Below, one piece after another: positions 53,336 to 61,802 of a stretch of DNA of 64,000 bases. The notes under the pieces were generated by a model. It did not search any database. It was not told the DNA's origin and saw nothing but the letters and a program-made list of their open reading frames with translations. Source of the stretch: Streptomonospora alba (lineage in GTDB: Bacteria > Actinomycetota > Actinomycetes > Streptosporangiales > Streptosporangiaceae); assembly GCF_000826685.1 (NCBI RefSeq), contig NZ_JROO01000034.1, positions 29,351 to 93,350 on the forward strand, read 5' to 3'. The number at the start of each line of letters is the position of its first letter. Within the stretch, counting starts at the first letter, position 1. Position numbers and translations under genes: made by a program.

Positions 53336-56236
53336 ATGGCACGCTATAAATCTATTCAGCCGTCCGCGTTCATCCACAACCCTGAGGCGGGCCCGCTCTA
53401 CCGCCAGTTCGCCACGCTCTCCTTTCCCCCCGAATGGCGCGAGGCCGTACTCCGCCTGTATGGCGACAGTGTCCCGGAGAGGCGTCGCGAGAAGGTGCTC
53501 CAGTGGCGCCAGGTGCCCATCCGCCGTCTGGATCGCCTTATGCGAGCGGCGGCTCCCGAGCTGGTGACAGCGAACAAATACGCATCCGTCGATGGCGGAA
53601 GGCCGTGGCTCTATGCGAACACCCCTTACCCCACAGCGGTACTGCGTGGGTTGCTCAGCGCCTGGCTCCGGGACATGTTCGACCACAAGCACGATGGCCG
53701 GGGTGAACCCAACGCGGAGACCTACCGGGCAATCCGCCGAGCGATGGAGGCCCTGGACACCTCCAATATCGAATGGCAACTGACCAGTGTCGATCTCCTT
53801 CATCACCAACTCTCCGAAGGCGGCACGTCCGAGCCGGACACGTCGCTCTACCGTCTCCTTCCGGAGTACCTGGCGGAAAAGATCGAGACCTTCTCCCAGA
53901 GCTCTCCCTACGAGCACGGTGGTGAGCGGCTGCGGTTTCGGCGTGTTGCCGGCCTCGTAGGCTCCGAGGCCGAGTTGATCTCCTGGCCTCCGAACACCTT
54001 CATAAAGAAGAAGGGAAAGGTGGCCTACTACTACTCCGCCTACATTCGGCTCTTCCTACGCACGTCGCCCTTTTCGGCCATACCTCGCATTCACGTTGAC
54101 ACCGGCATCCACCGTTGGGTCAGCGGCAAGGTAGCGATGCGAGGCCTGCAAGCCGCATCCGTCTACTTGCTCGCCGACTCGTCGCTGGTGCCGGACGGCC
54201 CCGTTCCCGAACGGTTCGCCGTCGCCGACATTGCCTGGCGTCCCCAGACGAAGCAGGTCGAGTGGCGGGAAGGCGGCCCCGGCGGAATGCTCGCGCGCGT
54301 CTCGATGCTCGATGCGCTGCCCCCGGCCGACGTCCTACAGAAGGATGCCGACGACTGGATCAGCGGCCGCGACGGCCTGAGTCTGGCCGTCACCCATCAC
54401 ACCACGATGGGCCGCCATGGCGTGGGCGCCGGCCTGCTGTCTGAGGAGCGGCGACGCCTGGTCGAGTGGGGCCGACAGGCGCTTGAACCGGAGTTCACGC
54501 TTGCAGCACCGCTGACGAAGTCGACGGTTTCCGGGCGGAATCCAACCGCCGCGTTGGAGAGCAAGAAGTCAATCAGGAAGGACGCCGCTCCCGAGGAGCG
54601 GCAGCGCATCAACGAAGAGAACCAGCGTATCGCCGCCCGTAACGGCGCCGTGTATCGCAAGCGCGCGGCGGTTGCGCTCGCGGCAAACATCCCCAGCAAG
54701 AAATCGTTATCTGCACTTCTGCTTTTTCAGACTACGGTGATGCGCGATCACCTGATCCAAGCTGCGGAGAACCATCTAGGGCTGGCCCTCTATCGACAGC
54801 AATCCGGACCAAACGAATGGGTCTGGCATGCGCCCGAACTCGAGGTGCGCATCACGGCACGGGAGCTCGGAAAGCTCGGCGCCCCCCTTGGCGATGATCG
54901 GGCTCCCCGCAACCGTGAGGCTATGGAGCGAGCGATCGCTGATCGGCGCTCCGAAGCCGACACGCAGATACGGGAAATCACCGGGGCACTCGGCAACGAC
55001 GTAAAGCCGCTTTTGACCTTCGTCGAGTTGGAGGGGGCGTTCCGCCCATCGACCTTTACGGGTTTCCGTCCCAAGGCCGACCCGAAGGGGGCGCTCCGCC
55101 TCGGTTGCGCTGACGCCGGCCTAGTCAGCCAGTTCTTGCGTCCGCTCGATACCGAGGTGAAAGAGGACAAGCGCGATGAAGATGCCGCCTACCGGGCAGA
55201 AGCTGCCTGGTCTGACGGCCTCCGGCAGCTCGGAATCGTCCTCACCCCTCAACACAGCTTGGCCCCCGATGTGCCGGATGATCTGGCACAAGTCGCTTTC
55301 TGGATCGTAAAACGCAGCGTCGACTCCAAGAGCAACAACAGGCAGTTCACGCCGGTGGCGCTGTACTTGCAGGGCGACGGCCCCCTGTTGGGACACATTC
55401 CCGGCCAGGGGGAGTGGCTCCCCTATCCGGAGCTACTGAGGAAGCTAACGAGCCGAGCAAGCACTACCACGACGGCGCAGGCTCAAGCCCGGGAGACCGC
55501 GACCTTCGTGCAGAACACGCTCTACGCGCTGCGCGGTACGGACACGCTTGTGATCGCCCATGCCCAGAATTCGCGTACCCGTTGGCCCTGGCTACTGAAC
55601 TCCGGTTTGATTGAGGATCACCTCGCCTTGGGTGACGGGCACGCCAAGCCCTTGCGACGCTTCGGCAAGCGGCTACGAATCGCCCGTGTAGCGACACACG
55701 AGCGCAGCGAGACACCACAGTGGTGGGCCGCTCCCGAAGACAGCAGCAAACCTGCCGGTCTGGCAAAGGGGCTGTGGTTTCCCGGAGATCTGGATTCGAG
55801 CGGACGCGTCTTTTACGCCTCAGCGGAGCGCCCTCACAGCATGCAAGAACATTCGGCGACCGCTAAGCTCACCCCGCACTCCATCAAGGACCCCCCGAAG
55901 GATCCGGACGACGAACCGCGTGTACGGAACATGTATCGTCCAGACGCCCACGTGGGATCGCCGCAGCTTATCGAGCTGACTATGGCAGGTCTGTGTGAAG
56001 GTGACGACCCTGAGAAGTGGGCGATGTTCCTTCAACAGCAGCGCAATACCGAAGAGAGCAAATCGGAACTGGTGCTGCCATTCGCCCTCCACATGGCTGC
56101 ACTCTCCAAGGAGTATGCGCTTCCCTACGACGAGCTTCCGGATGAGACGGACGACCCCGGCGACGATCCACTGAAGCCGGACGACGAGCCCGTCCAACTG
56201 GCTCTGGAATTGGCGCTCGATAACGAAGCGGGGTGA
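53336..56236 (+). CDS. pPIWI-RE family prokaryotic Argonaute-like protein
   Basis: The protein has 966 residues, typical of the pPIWI-RE family. After a DUF3962-like N-terminal region and a MID-like section comes the C-terminal RNase-H-fold PIWI domain, with TLVIAHAQNSRTRWPW (about 733-748), LWFPGDLDSSGRVFYASAE and the conserved closing segment PQLIELTMAGLCEGDDPEKW (contains the family's Glu). GAAAGG lies before the ATG. The family is predicted to bind RNA/DNA hybrids, for example R-loops of invading replicons, with a partner helicase and nuclease. A strong terminator hairpin follows at 56292. Confidence 0.85.
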   Translation: MARYKSIQPSAFIHNPEAGPLYRQFATLSFPPEWREAVLRLYGDSVPERRREKVLQWRQVPIRRLDRLMRAAAPELVTANKYASVDGGRPWLYANTPYPTAVLRGLLSAWLRDMFDHKHDGRGEPNAETYRAIRRAMEALDTSNIEWQLTSVDLLHHQLSEGGTSEPDTSLYRLLPEYLAEKIETFSQSSPYEHGGERLRFRRVAGLVGSEAELISWPPNTFIKKKGKVAYYYSAYIRLFLRTSPFSAIPRIHVDTGIHRWVSGKVAMRGLQAASVYLLADSSLVPDGPVPERFAVADIAWRPQTKQVEWREGGPGGMLARVSMLDALPPADVLQKDADDWISGRDGLSLAVTHHTTMGRHGVGAGLLSEERRRLVEWGRQALEPEFTLAAPLTKSTVSGRNPTAALESKKSIRKDAAPEERQRINEENQRIAARNGAVYRKRAAVALAANIPSKKSLSALLLFQTTVMRDHLIQAAENHLGLALYRQQSGPNEWVWHAPELEVRITARELGKLGAPLGDDRAPRNREAMERAIADRRSEADTQIREITGALGNDVKPLLTFVELEGAFRPSTFTGFRPKADPKGALRLGCADAGLVSQFLRPLDTEVKEDKRDEDAAYRAEAAWSDGLRQLGIVLTPQHSLAPDVPDDLAQVAFWIVKRSVDSKSNNRQFTPVALYLQGDGPLLGHIPGQGEWLPYPELLRKLTSRASTTTTAQAQARETATFVQNTLYALRGTDTLVIAHAQNSRTRWPWLLNSGLIEDHLALGDGHAKPLRRFGKRLRIARVATHERSETPQWWAAPEDSSKPAGLAKGLWFPGDLDSSGRVFYASAERPHSMQEHSATAKLTPHSIKDPPKDPDDEPRVRNMYRPDAHVGSPQLIELTMAGLCEGDDPEKWAMFLQQQRNTEESKSELVLPFALHMAALSKEYALPYDELPDETDDPGDDPLKPDDEPVQLALELALDNEAG

Positions 56237-56291
56237 CCGCGATACAGGGGCGCTTTGCCGATGATCGTCATGCGTACTGTGCAGATGTCGC

Positions 56292-56329
56292 TGGGGGCCG
56301 AGCTACAGCTCAGCAGGACTCGGCCCCCA
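56292..56329 (+). terminator. Strong hairpin after the pPIWI-RE operon
   Basis: TGGGGGCCGAG (56292-56302) and CTCGGCCCCCA (56319-56329) pair perfectly over 11 bp with a 16-nt loop, 56 bp after the pPIWI-RE stop codon. The stem is very stable; there is no U-tract, as is usual in actinomycetes. Confidence 0.65.
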
Positions 56330-56529
56330 CCTGAACTTGACCCGTCGGCGAAGTGCTGGGCGTCCTGATGGTCGAATTCGACAAGTTCTCCTCGCCCCTA
56401 CCGTCCGGCCGCTACCGTGCGTCCATGCCGCTGTTCATTCGCATCCGGGAGGCCGTCCGAGCCCATCCTGTGGGCGTCATTCTCATCGCCACGGGCGTCG
56501 TCGCACTTCTCCTGGGCGCGACTCCATCG

Positions 56530-57288
56530 CGATGACAGTAGAACGCCTCGATGCCGTAGTGGGACCGGAACGCGGTCCACCGGTCCGCTTCCACGCGCTG
56601 GCGGGAGAAGCTGATCACGCTGGCGACCGCGGACTTGAGGTTGTCTTACCTGATCTTGCCTGTGGGGACGCCACCGAGGACACGGAAGGCGTGGGCGTGG
56701 CCCTCGAAGAACGCCTCCTGACCCGCTGAGGCGCTGCTCCGATGGACGGACTTGCCGGAGTACGACAGGCGCAGGCTGAACAGGGCGCAGGTCACCAGCT
56801 CGCCGCGAAGGCGGACGGCGACCTCGCCGAAGTCGACCTCCGCCTCACGCCCAGGCAGATGGGTCTGCGGGGTGAACGTGTTCGCTGGCTCCCGACCGGC
56901 TTCGATGCGGATCTCACGCCGTCGGGTGGCGACGTAGTCGCGCACCATCCCGTACGACACGAGCCCGGCAGCGTCGTGCTCGTCCAGCAGTCGATCGAAG
57001 ATTCTCTTCGTGGTGTGCCGCTGCTTCCTCGGTGCGTCCAGGTCGTCTCGCAGCCAGCCGTCGATGACACCCCGGTAACGGTCAAGCCGGGACCCTCTCT
57101 TCGGTGGTGGCTTCGGTGCTCGGGCCACGCCGACTCCAACGCGGCAGCGACGGTGCGGTACTCGGCACCGTGCTTGCGCTGCAGAGCGCGCCCCGGGCAT
57201 CGCCGCTCAAGATCACGCCAGTCGGTGTAGCGACGTCCGCGTCCCTGGCATCCTCCATCAGCGCCCTCGTGCTTCCGCACCGCGACAT
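56530..57288 (-). pseudogene. IS21-family transposase (IstA) remnant
   Basis: On the complement, pieces of IstA appear in three frames: ALMEDARDADVA near the start (ATG at 57288), YTDWRDLERR in a second frame, and KPPPKRGSRLDRYRGVIDG with HTTKRIFDRLLDEHDAAGL in a third, then SFSRQRVEADRWTAFRSHYG and IEAFYCHRDG before similarity stops near 56,530. The DDE domain is partly lost and no IstB helper gene follows. The element is dead. Confidence 0.8.
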
Positions 57289-57488
57289 TGCCGAAAGGGT
57301 TCGCTCCTGGCAGTCCGGCCGCGCGACGTGCGACGGCACTAGGCAGGCGCTTCGCCAGTGTCGGGCTGGGGCGGTGTCACGCGTGAGTAGGGGCCACACC
57401 AGACCGCCATGCAGCCCCAGATGGAGGCAGGTGAGGAGAGAGTCCGCTGAGTTGACCGTCGAAGATCGGGCGCCCGTTCTGCGCGGCG

Positions 57489-58274
57489 TTGTCCGTGCCG
57501 GACAATAGGAGCGTGCAGCATGAGCGAGCCGAACAGTACGGCAGGTGCGCGGTCGTCTTGGATGTCGACCTTGACGTCCCCGGCGCCGCCGCCATCTTCG
57601 ACCAAGCGTTGACGAACGGTCTCACTGCGATCGTGGCCCACGTCTGGCCTGGGGACGAGAGTCAACGTCTCAAGAACGGTCACGACCGAATGAAATCGGC
57701 TTCACACCTACTAGATGTCATCACTGAACGGTGCATCGAAGATGGACAAGGTCAATTGCTTATCCCCAATAATCAGGACAAGACGCATCTGTCTGCGGAC
57801 GTGGCGAATTTGCGCGATGCACTAGACCAGACTCAGCGAGTGCGGCACGGTCGAGATACAGGAACACTCACAAAACAGCAAGTCACGGCCCTTCTCGGGC
57901 TTGACGAACACGTATGCCTGCGCCAAGTAAGCGACGAACGACGGGAGTCCGACTGGGTCAAGAACGAAATTCGTGATCGATATGAGCAGCGGCGCGCTGC
58001 TGACTACCTGGAGCTGATCGGCCAAGAGGAGGTCGACAGAAGGATCGTGCTCGCAAGCGACCACGTGGCTGCCCACCCCGACGACCTTGTCGAGGGCAAA
58101 GATGTAGTGACATGTCCGGTCTGCAATCGTGAGACCCTCGCAGTGACCGGCATCGACGACTTCGGTGTCGGCTACGGTCCAGGCACCTGTCTGGCTTGCT
58201 CATACGTCTTCAGCTCGCACGCCGCCCACGAAGAAGCCCTGAGCCATATGCTCTCCCGTCATTCCAAGGACTAA
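57489..58274 (+). CDS. Hypothetical protein with C-terminal zinc ribbon
   Basis: The protein has up to 261 residues. The central part is helical and rich in Asp/Arg/Gln; near the C-terminus CPVCNRETLAV and CLACSYVFSSHAAHEEAL form a CxxC...CxxC zinc-ribbon, perhaps binding nucleic acid. The start is uncertain: TTG 57489, GTG 57495 and GTG 57513 are all in frame and none has a good ribosome binding site. Base composition is less GC-rich than its neighbours. It lies alone between two transposase remnants and is probably part of the accessory/defence island. Function unknown. Confidence 0.6.
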   Translation: MSVPDNRSVQHERAEQYGRCAVVLDVDLDVPGAAAIFDQALTNGLTAIVAHVWPGDESQRLKNGHDRMKSASHLLDVITERCIEDGQGQLLIPNNQDKTHLSADVANLRDALDQTQRVRHGRDTGTLTKQQVTALLGLDEHVCLRQVSDERRESDWVKNEIRDRYEQRRAADYLELIGQEEVDRRIVLASDHVAAHPDDLVEGKDVVTCPVCNRETLAVTGIDDFGVGYGPGTCLACSYVFSSHAAHEEALSHMLSRHSKD

Positions 58275-58608
58275 ACCAGCCTTCCGATGACTGAACTCGG
58301 GTAGTGAGCCGACACATCTCGGGCCTGGCACGCACTCCATCACGGCACGACAAGCCGTCCGGAGGTCCGGCCGACCGCTGCCGGAGCGCACCTTGTTGCT
58401 TGACCGGCCTCTCCCAGCGCTGCTTCCGGCCGAACGCCGCGGCGAGCTCTCCGCCAGCCGGCAGGGGACCGACCTCACCGCGATGCGTTAGTGCCCAGTT
58501 CCAGGCCTTGACTTGGATGGACGGTACGACCGCTCCTCCAGCAGGGGCGGGTGACGGGGCTGTACCGTTCGCATCGCCGACAACTTGAGGTCCTCCACGG
58601 ATGCGGTG
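58275..58608. other. Gap between zinc-ribbon gene and ISL3 element
   Basis: About 330 bp without a credible gene on either strand; the open frames lack a ribosome binding site and have biased Arg/Pro/Ser composition. It contains the 3' side of the zinc-ribbon gene and the left flank of the insertion element. Confidence 0.4.
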
Positions 58609-60340
58609 TCAACATCGCTCGGAAACGGGTTCTGGCACGGATTCGGTGAAGCCTTCCTCTGGTCCGATTAGGCGGCAAGCAGCACGCGCTTGCGCAGCAG
58701 GTCCGGATTGGCGCGTCCATACATCTGACGTTTGAGCATCTTGAGCCGGTTGACGTGGCCTTCGACCACGCCGGAGCTGTGCGGCAGGGTCAGCCCAGCC
58801 ACGACGGCGTCCCAGTCGCGGCGCAGGCCGCGGACGAAGGAGTCGAGTTCGAGGATCCATTCGCCCCGGGCCGCCTTGGTCCGCTCTTCCCACCGATGGC
58901 CCTGCCGGTGGGCCATCATGCGCGCGAAGCCCTGGACGCGCTCGCTGAGGCGCTGAAGTTCGGGACAGGCATCCAGCACCGCTTTGAGCTGGAGCTGCTG
59001 TTCCTGGTCGAGGTGGTCGGGGTGGCTGAGGAGCCAGGCGGTGACCTGGCGTACTGTGATCGGCCGGGCCGGTGCCGGCGGGGCGGCGTCCGAGCGCCAG
59101 GGCCGGATGTAGTCGCGCACGCTCGCATCACTGCCCCCATAGCCCTGCTGTTGGAGCTCATTCCAGAGCACAGCGGCGTTGGTGCACCCCTGGGTAACGC
59201 GCTCGCCCAGGTAGGCGTCATAGCCCGCCACGTGGCGGGGGCGTTTGCCGGTACCGTCGCGAGCCAGCAGATCCTCGGCGGCGGGTGCGCAGGCAAAGCG
59301 GTGCACAGTGTTGCGCGCGAGGCCGAGTTCGCCGACGATCTCCATGAGGGTGTGCCCCCGGTTCAGCAGGTCGTGGACCTGCCGGTGACGCCGGCGGGTG
59401 CGCTCGGCCAGCGGGCCCTGCCTGATCCCTGAAGAGGCGGGGCCGACCGGCTCAGCGGTCGGTGAGTTCCATGCCGGTTCGGTCGTGGTGCGGGGGAAGT
59501 TCCGACGGTGGCAGGCGACAGCGCTCGAGGGCCGCGGCGAGATTCTGCCAGAGGTGGAACCGGTCGGCCACCTGCACCGCTTGTGGTGCGCCTTGGGTGA
59601 TGCCGTCGGCGTAGCACCCGGCCCGGTCCCGGCAGACGACCTCCACTCCGGGGTTGCGGATCAGCCACTCCTTGAGGGCGTGGGCCGAGCGTTCGGGCAG
59701 CAGCTCCACCGGGCGCCGGGTCTGGGCATCGACCCGCAGGGGCCCGTAGACGTGGCCTTTGCGCAGGGCGAAGTCATCGACACCAAGCACGCGGGGGACG
59801 GAGATCTCCGGCTCGTGTTCGGTACGCACCTGGCGCAGCAGTGTCATCCGGCTCACGGTTGCGGCCAACCGCGCGGCCAGGCGTGCTCCGGCGCGCCCGC
59901 CCAGTGCCATGCCGATGCCGGCGAGTATGTCGCTGAGCCCCCGGCTGCGGCGGGCGTGGGGCACGGTCAGGCCGGGCACCTGCTCGGCGAAGATCCGACG
60001 GTCGCAGACGGGGGCGTCGCAGAAGAACCGGCGGACACGCAGGTGGATCAGCACTTCCTGGCCGGAGACGGGGGTATCGGCGAGGCGGCGCGTAGCGGCT
60101 GTGCACGCGTGTCGACCGGGTCGTGCAGACCGGGCACGCGGCCGTCTCTGCGCGGGTGGCCGCCACGATCCGCACCGTCGAACCGGTCCGGTACACGTCG
60201 TCGATCCGCACCTTGGCCAGGTGCGGGAAGAGAAGGGTGAAGAGGGAGGAGAGCGACACGCCGCATCATCGCGGGATCAGCCCGGCGTCCGCAGGCGATT
60301 CACCGAATCTGTGCCAGAGCCCATTTTCGAGCGACGTTGA
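58609..60340. mobile_element. ISL3-family insertion sequence with both terminal inverted repeats
   Basis: The left end (58609-58651) and the right end (60298-60340, read on the complement) share 38 of 43 bases by eye, starting TCAAC and including CTGGCACxGATTCGGTGAA. Between them lies one ISL3 transposase gene on the minus strand, with frameshifts. No clear 8-bp target duplication is seen, so the outer boundaries could be a few bases off. Confidence 0.75.
58668..60259 (-). pseudogene. ISL3-family transposase, frameshifted
   Basis: The N-terminal zinc-finger part ([20 protein letters not shown], then [16 protein letters not shown]) is followed, one base out of frame near 60,085, by [18 protein letters not shown], then DDE core [16 protein letters not shown] and [14 protein letters not shown] second one-base shift near 59,440 leads to IRQGPLAERTRRRHRQ and the C-terminal HTH plus LPHSSGVVEGHVNRLKMLK with its catalytic Glu. 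All domains are recognisable but split over three frames, so no full enzyme can be made without frameshifting. Confidence 0.82.
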
Positions 60341-60701
60341 AGGATAGCGACTTCGATCTGGCTCGCAGGCGGGTCGGCGACCCTCGCGCGTGACTGCGGC
60401 ATCCAGTTGATCGAAGACAGATTGGAAGCCGAGACCTACGAAGGCGCGGCCATCTTCGGGCTGGAGTGACGGAGACCGCGCCACCAGTCAGTGCCAGGAT
60501 ATTCAGCGCCCTGGCGCTGCGCCCAGCAGCGGGGTCTCCCCATCACGACGCCCGCATCGCCCAGGATCTACTTAGCGCCGAGAAGGTCCGCCGCTGATCG
60601 TGCTGGGCGACGCCGCATGCGGCACCGGTGAGTTCCGCACTGTGCCGCGCTGCTGGCCATCGGGCGGTGCTCAAACCAGCGCCGCTGAAATTGCAAACGA
60701 A
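60341..60701. other. Gap right of the ISL3 element
   Basis: About 360 bp. On the plus strand the short frame VATLARDCGIQLIEDRLEAE then TYEGAAIFGLE, ending near 60,468, has protein-like composition and no start. It could be the tail of a gene disrupted by the insertion element. Nothing else is convincing. Confidence 0.35.
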
Positions 60702-60733
60702 GGGGGCGCCCCAAACAGGCGCGGGGCACCCCC
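60702..60733. terminator. Bidirectional-looking terminator
   Basis: GGGGGCGCCCC (60702-60712) pairs with GGGGCACCCCC (60723-60733) with one C-A mismatch and a 10-nt loop. It is followed by TTTTTGT on the plus strand and by TTCGTTT on the minus strand. It lies just beyond the stop of the small minus-strand gene at 60740, so its likely use is to end that transcript. Confidence 0.65.
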
Positions 60734-60739
60734 TTTTTG

Positions 60740-60907
60740 TCACTCGATCAAGCCTGGCGCTGCCATAATCGCGGCAATGGCACCGGAAGAACTAATGAAC
60801 GCCGCCACTACAGTGAGCAGACATGTCGGCCAATTGTTCCCGTTCTCCCTCATTAGAAGCAGAACGAACATCGATACGGCTAGGGAAGCAACAATCAAAA
60901 GGTACAC
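60740..60907 (-). CDS. Small membrane protein with two helices, 55 residues
   Basis: From GTG (complement of 60905-60907) the frame reads YLLIVASLAVSMFVLLLMRE after the start Val, a hydrophilic turn NGNNWPT, and a second hydrophobic helix LLTVVAAFISSSGAIAAIMA, ending in LIE. GGAA lies 7 nt upstream of the start. The clean two-helix pattern, the AT-richer base composition and the terminator right after the stop make a real gene likely. Function unknown; small two-helix proteins near defence genes may be effectors, which is speculation. Confidence 0.55.
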   Translation of the reverse strand: MYLLIVASLAVSMFVLLLMRENGNNWPTCLLTVVAAFISSSGAIAAIMAAPGLIE

Positions 60908-61167
60908 TTACAATTCCGTTGACTAGCGCGCCCCTTCCTCATTGCTAAGGAACACCCCAGGGCGAACGACGGTTTCTCGTGTGCGCCTTCCCCAAACCGC
61001 ACACACCTGGCAAGCGCATCTTAGCGGACATGGCCACGCACCGCAGTCATTCACTCAGAAGTAGATTGCCTCGCAGCGCTAGTTGTTCTGTCCAGTGAGG
61101 TTGGCAACGCGGCTGGCGGGTGAGCCTCCGACGGCGGTGTGGAACCGATAGAATCTCCTATGTCTCG
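60908..61167. other. Intergenic, no gene recognised
   Basis: About 260 bp. No frame on either strand has a ribosome binding site or recognisable protein features. It may contain the promoter of the small membrane-protein gene reading leftward. Confidence 0.35.
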
Positions 61168-61330
61168 TCAAGTGGGCGGGACGTGGCGCCCGGAGGCGCG
61201 CCACTCCAGCAAGCCTTCGGTTAGACGGTAGACGCGGCTGGCTGTGGGAGCGCAGGACGCGCACCGCGTCCATGGCCATCACGCAGTAGTCGCCGCGGCA
61301 ATAGGCCATGACGTCGGGGTCCCAACCCCC
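61168..61330 (-). pseudogene. Rhodanese-domain remnant (ArsR-rhodanese regulator type)
   Basis: The complement reads DPDVMAYCRGDYCVMAMDAV and RVLRSHSQ, the active-site region of a rhodanese domain (catalytic Cys in YCRGDYCVMA), then after a frame change near 61,235 SRVYRLTEGLLEWRASGRHV, the typical end of the domain. The N-terminal part and any ArsR helix-turn-helix are not found upstream. A decayed fragment. Confidence 0.6.
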
Positions 61331-61802
61331 GGTCGACCGCACCACTCCGGCACCGGAGCGCCCGCCGGAGTCGGCACCACCCGGCGCGCTAGATTGCGGG
61401 ACTCATGACACCTGCCCGCGCTCGACCGGCAGAGGCGCGAGCCGGTGCTGCAGAACCTGCGCAGCGCCGCACGAGCAACTGAGTGCACGATCCAGCTTCC
61501 AGAGCGGGCGGCCTCTGCACGGGATACTGCTGCGCCTGCAATATCCCTCGGTCATTGTAGTCACCAGCTTCGCCGCGATGATCCTGGTCGGCACCGGCCG
61601 CCTTCGTCCACCCGCTGATCCCGGCGGATTCGGCACCGCACTAGTTGCGCACCCTCAACTGGAGCGTTCTATGTCAGGAGAGAATTGCTCATACTCCACG
61701 TCGTCGGTTCAGTAGCCGTAACAAGCACCGAGTAGCTGCAAGATTGCGGCGCAACGCCGCGCGAACCGCGATCCGCTGGCTAGCTTCCGTCCACAGCAGG
61801 TA
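61331..61802. other. Decayed stretch, no gene recognised
   Basis: About 470 bp of mixed composition between the rhodanese remnant and the large leftward gene. Several frames are open for 60-130 codons but with Arg/Pro/Ser-rich, non-protein-like content. It is probably degraded coding DNA. Confidence 0.35.

Noticed and set aside
56425..56535. Small plus-strand frame MPLFIRIREAVRAHPVGVIL with a hydrophobic tail
   Set aside because: It has one membrane-like stretch but no ribosome binding site and lies right at the broken edge of the IS21 transposase remnant; probably chance.
57520..57618. ATG at 57520 with GGAG 9 nt upstream
   Set aside because: The frame is only about 33 codons, low in complexity, and lies inside the better-supported zinc-ribbon gene.
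60600..60926. 108-codon plus-strand frame
   Set aside because: It runs through the terminator hairpin and opposite the two-helix membrane gene; composition is not protein-like.
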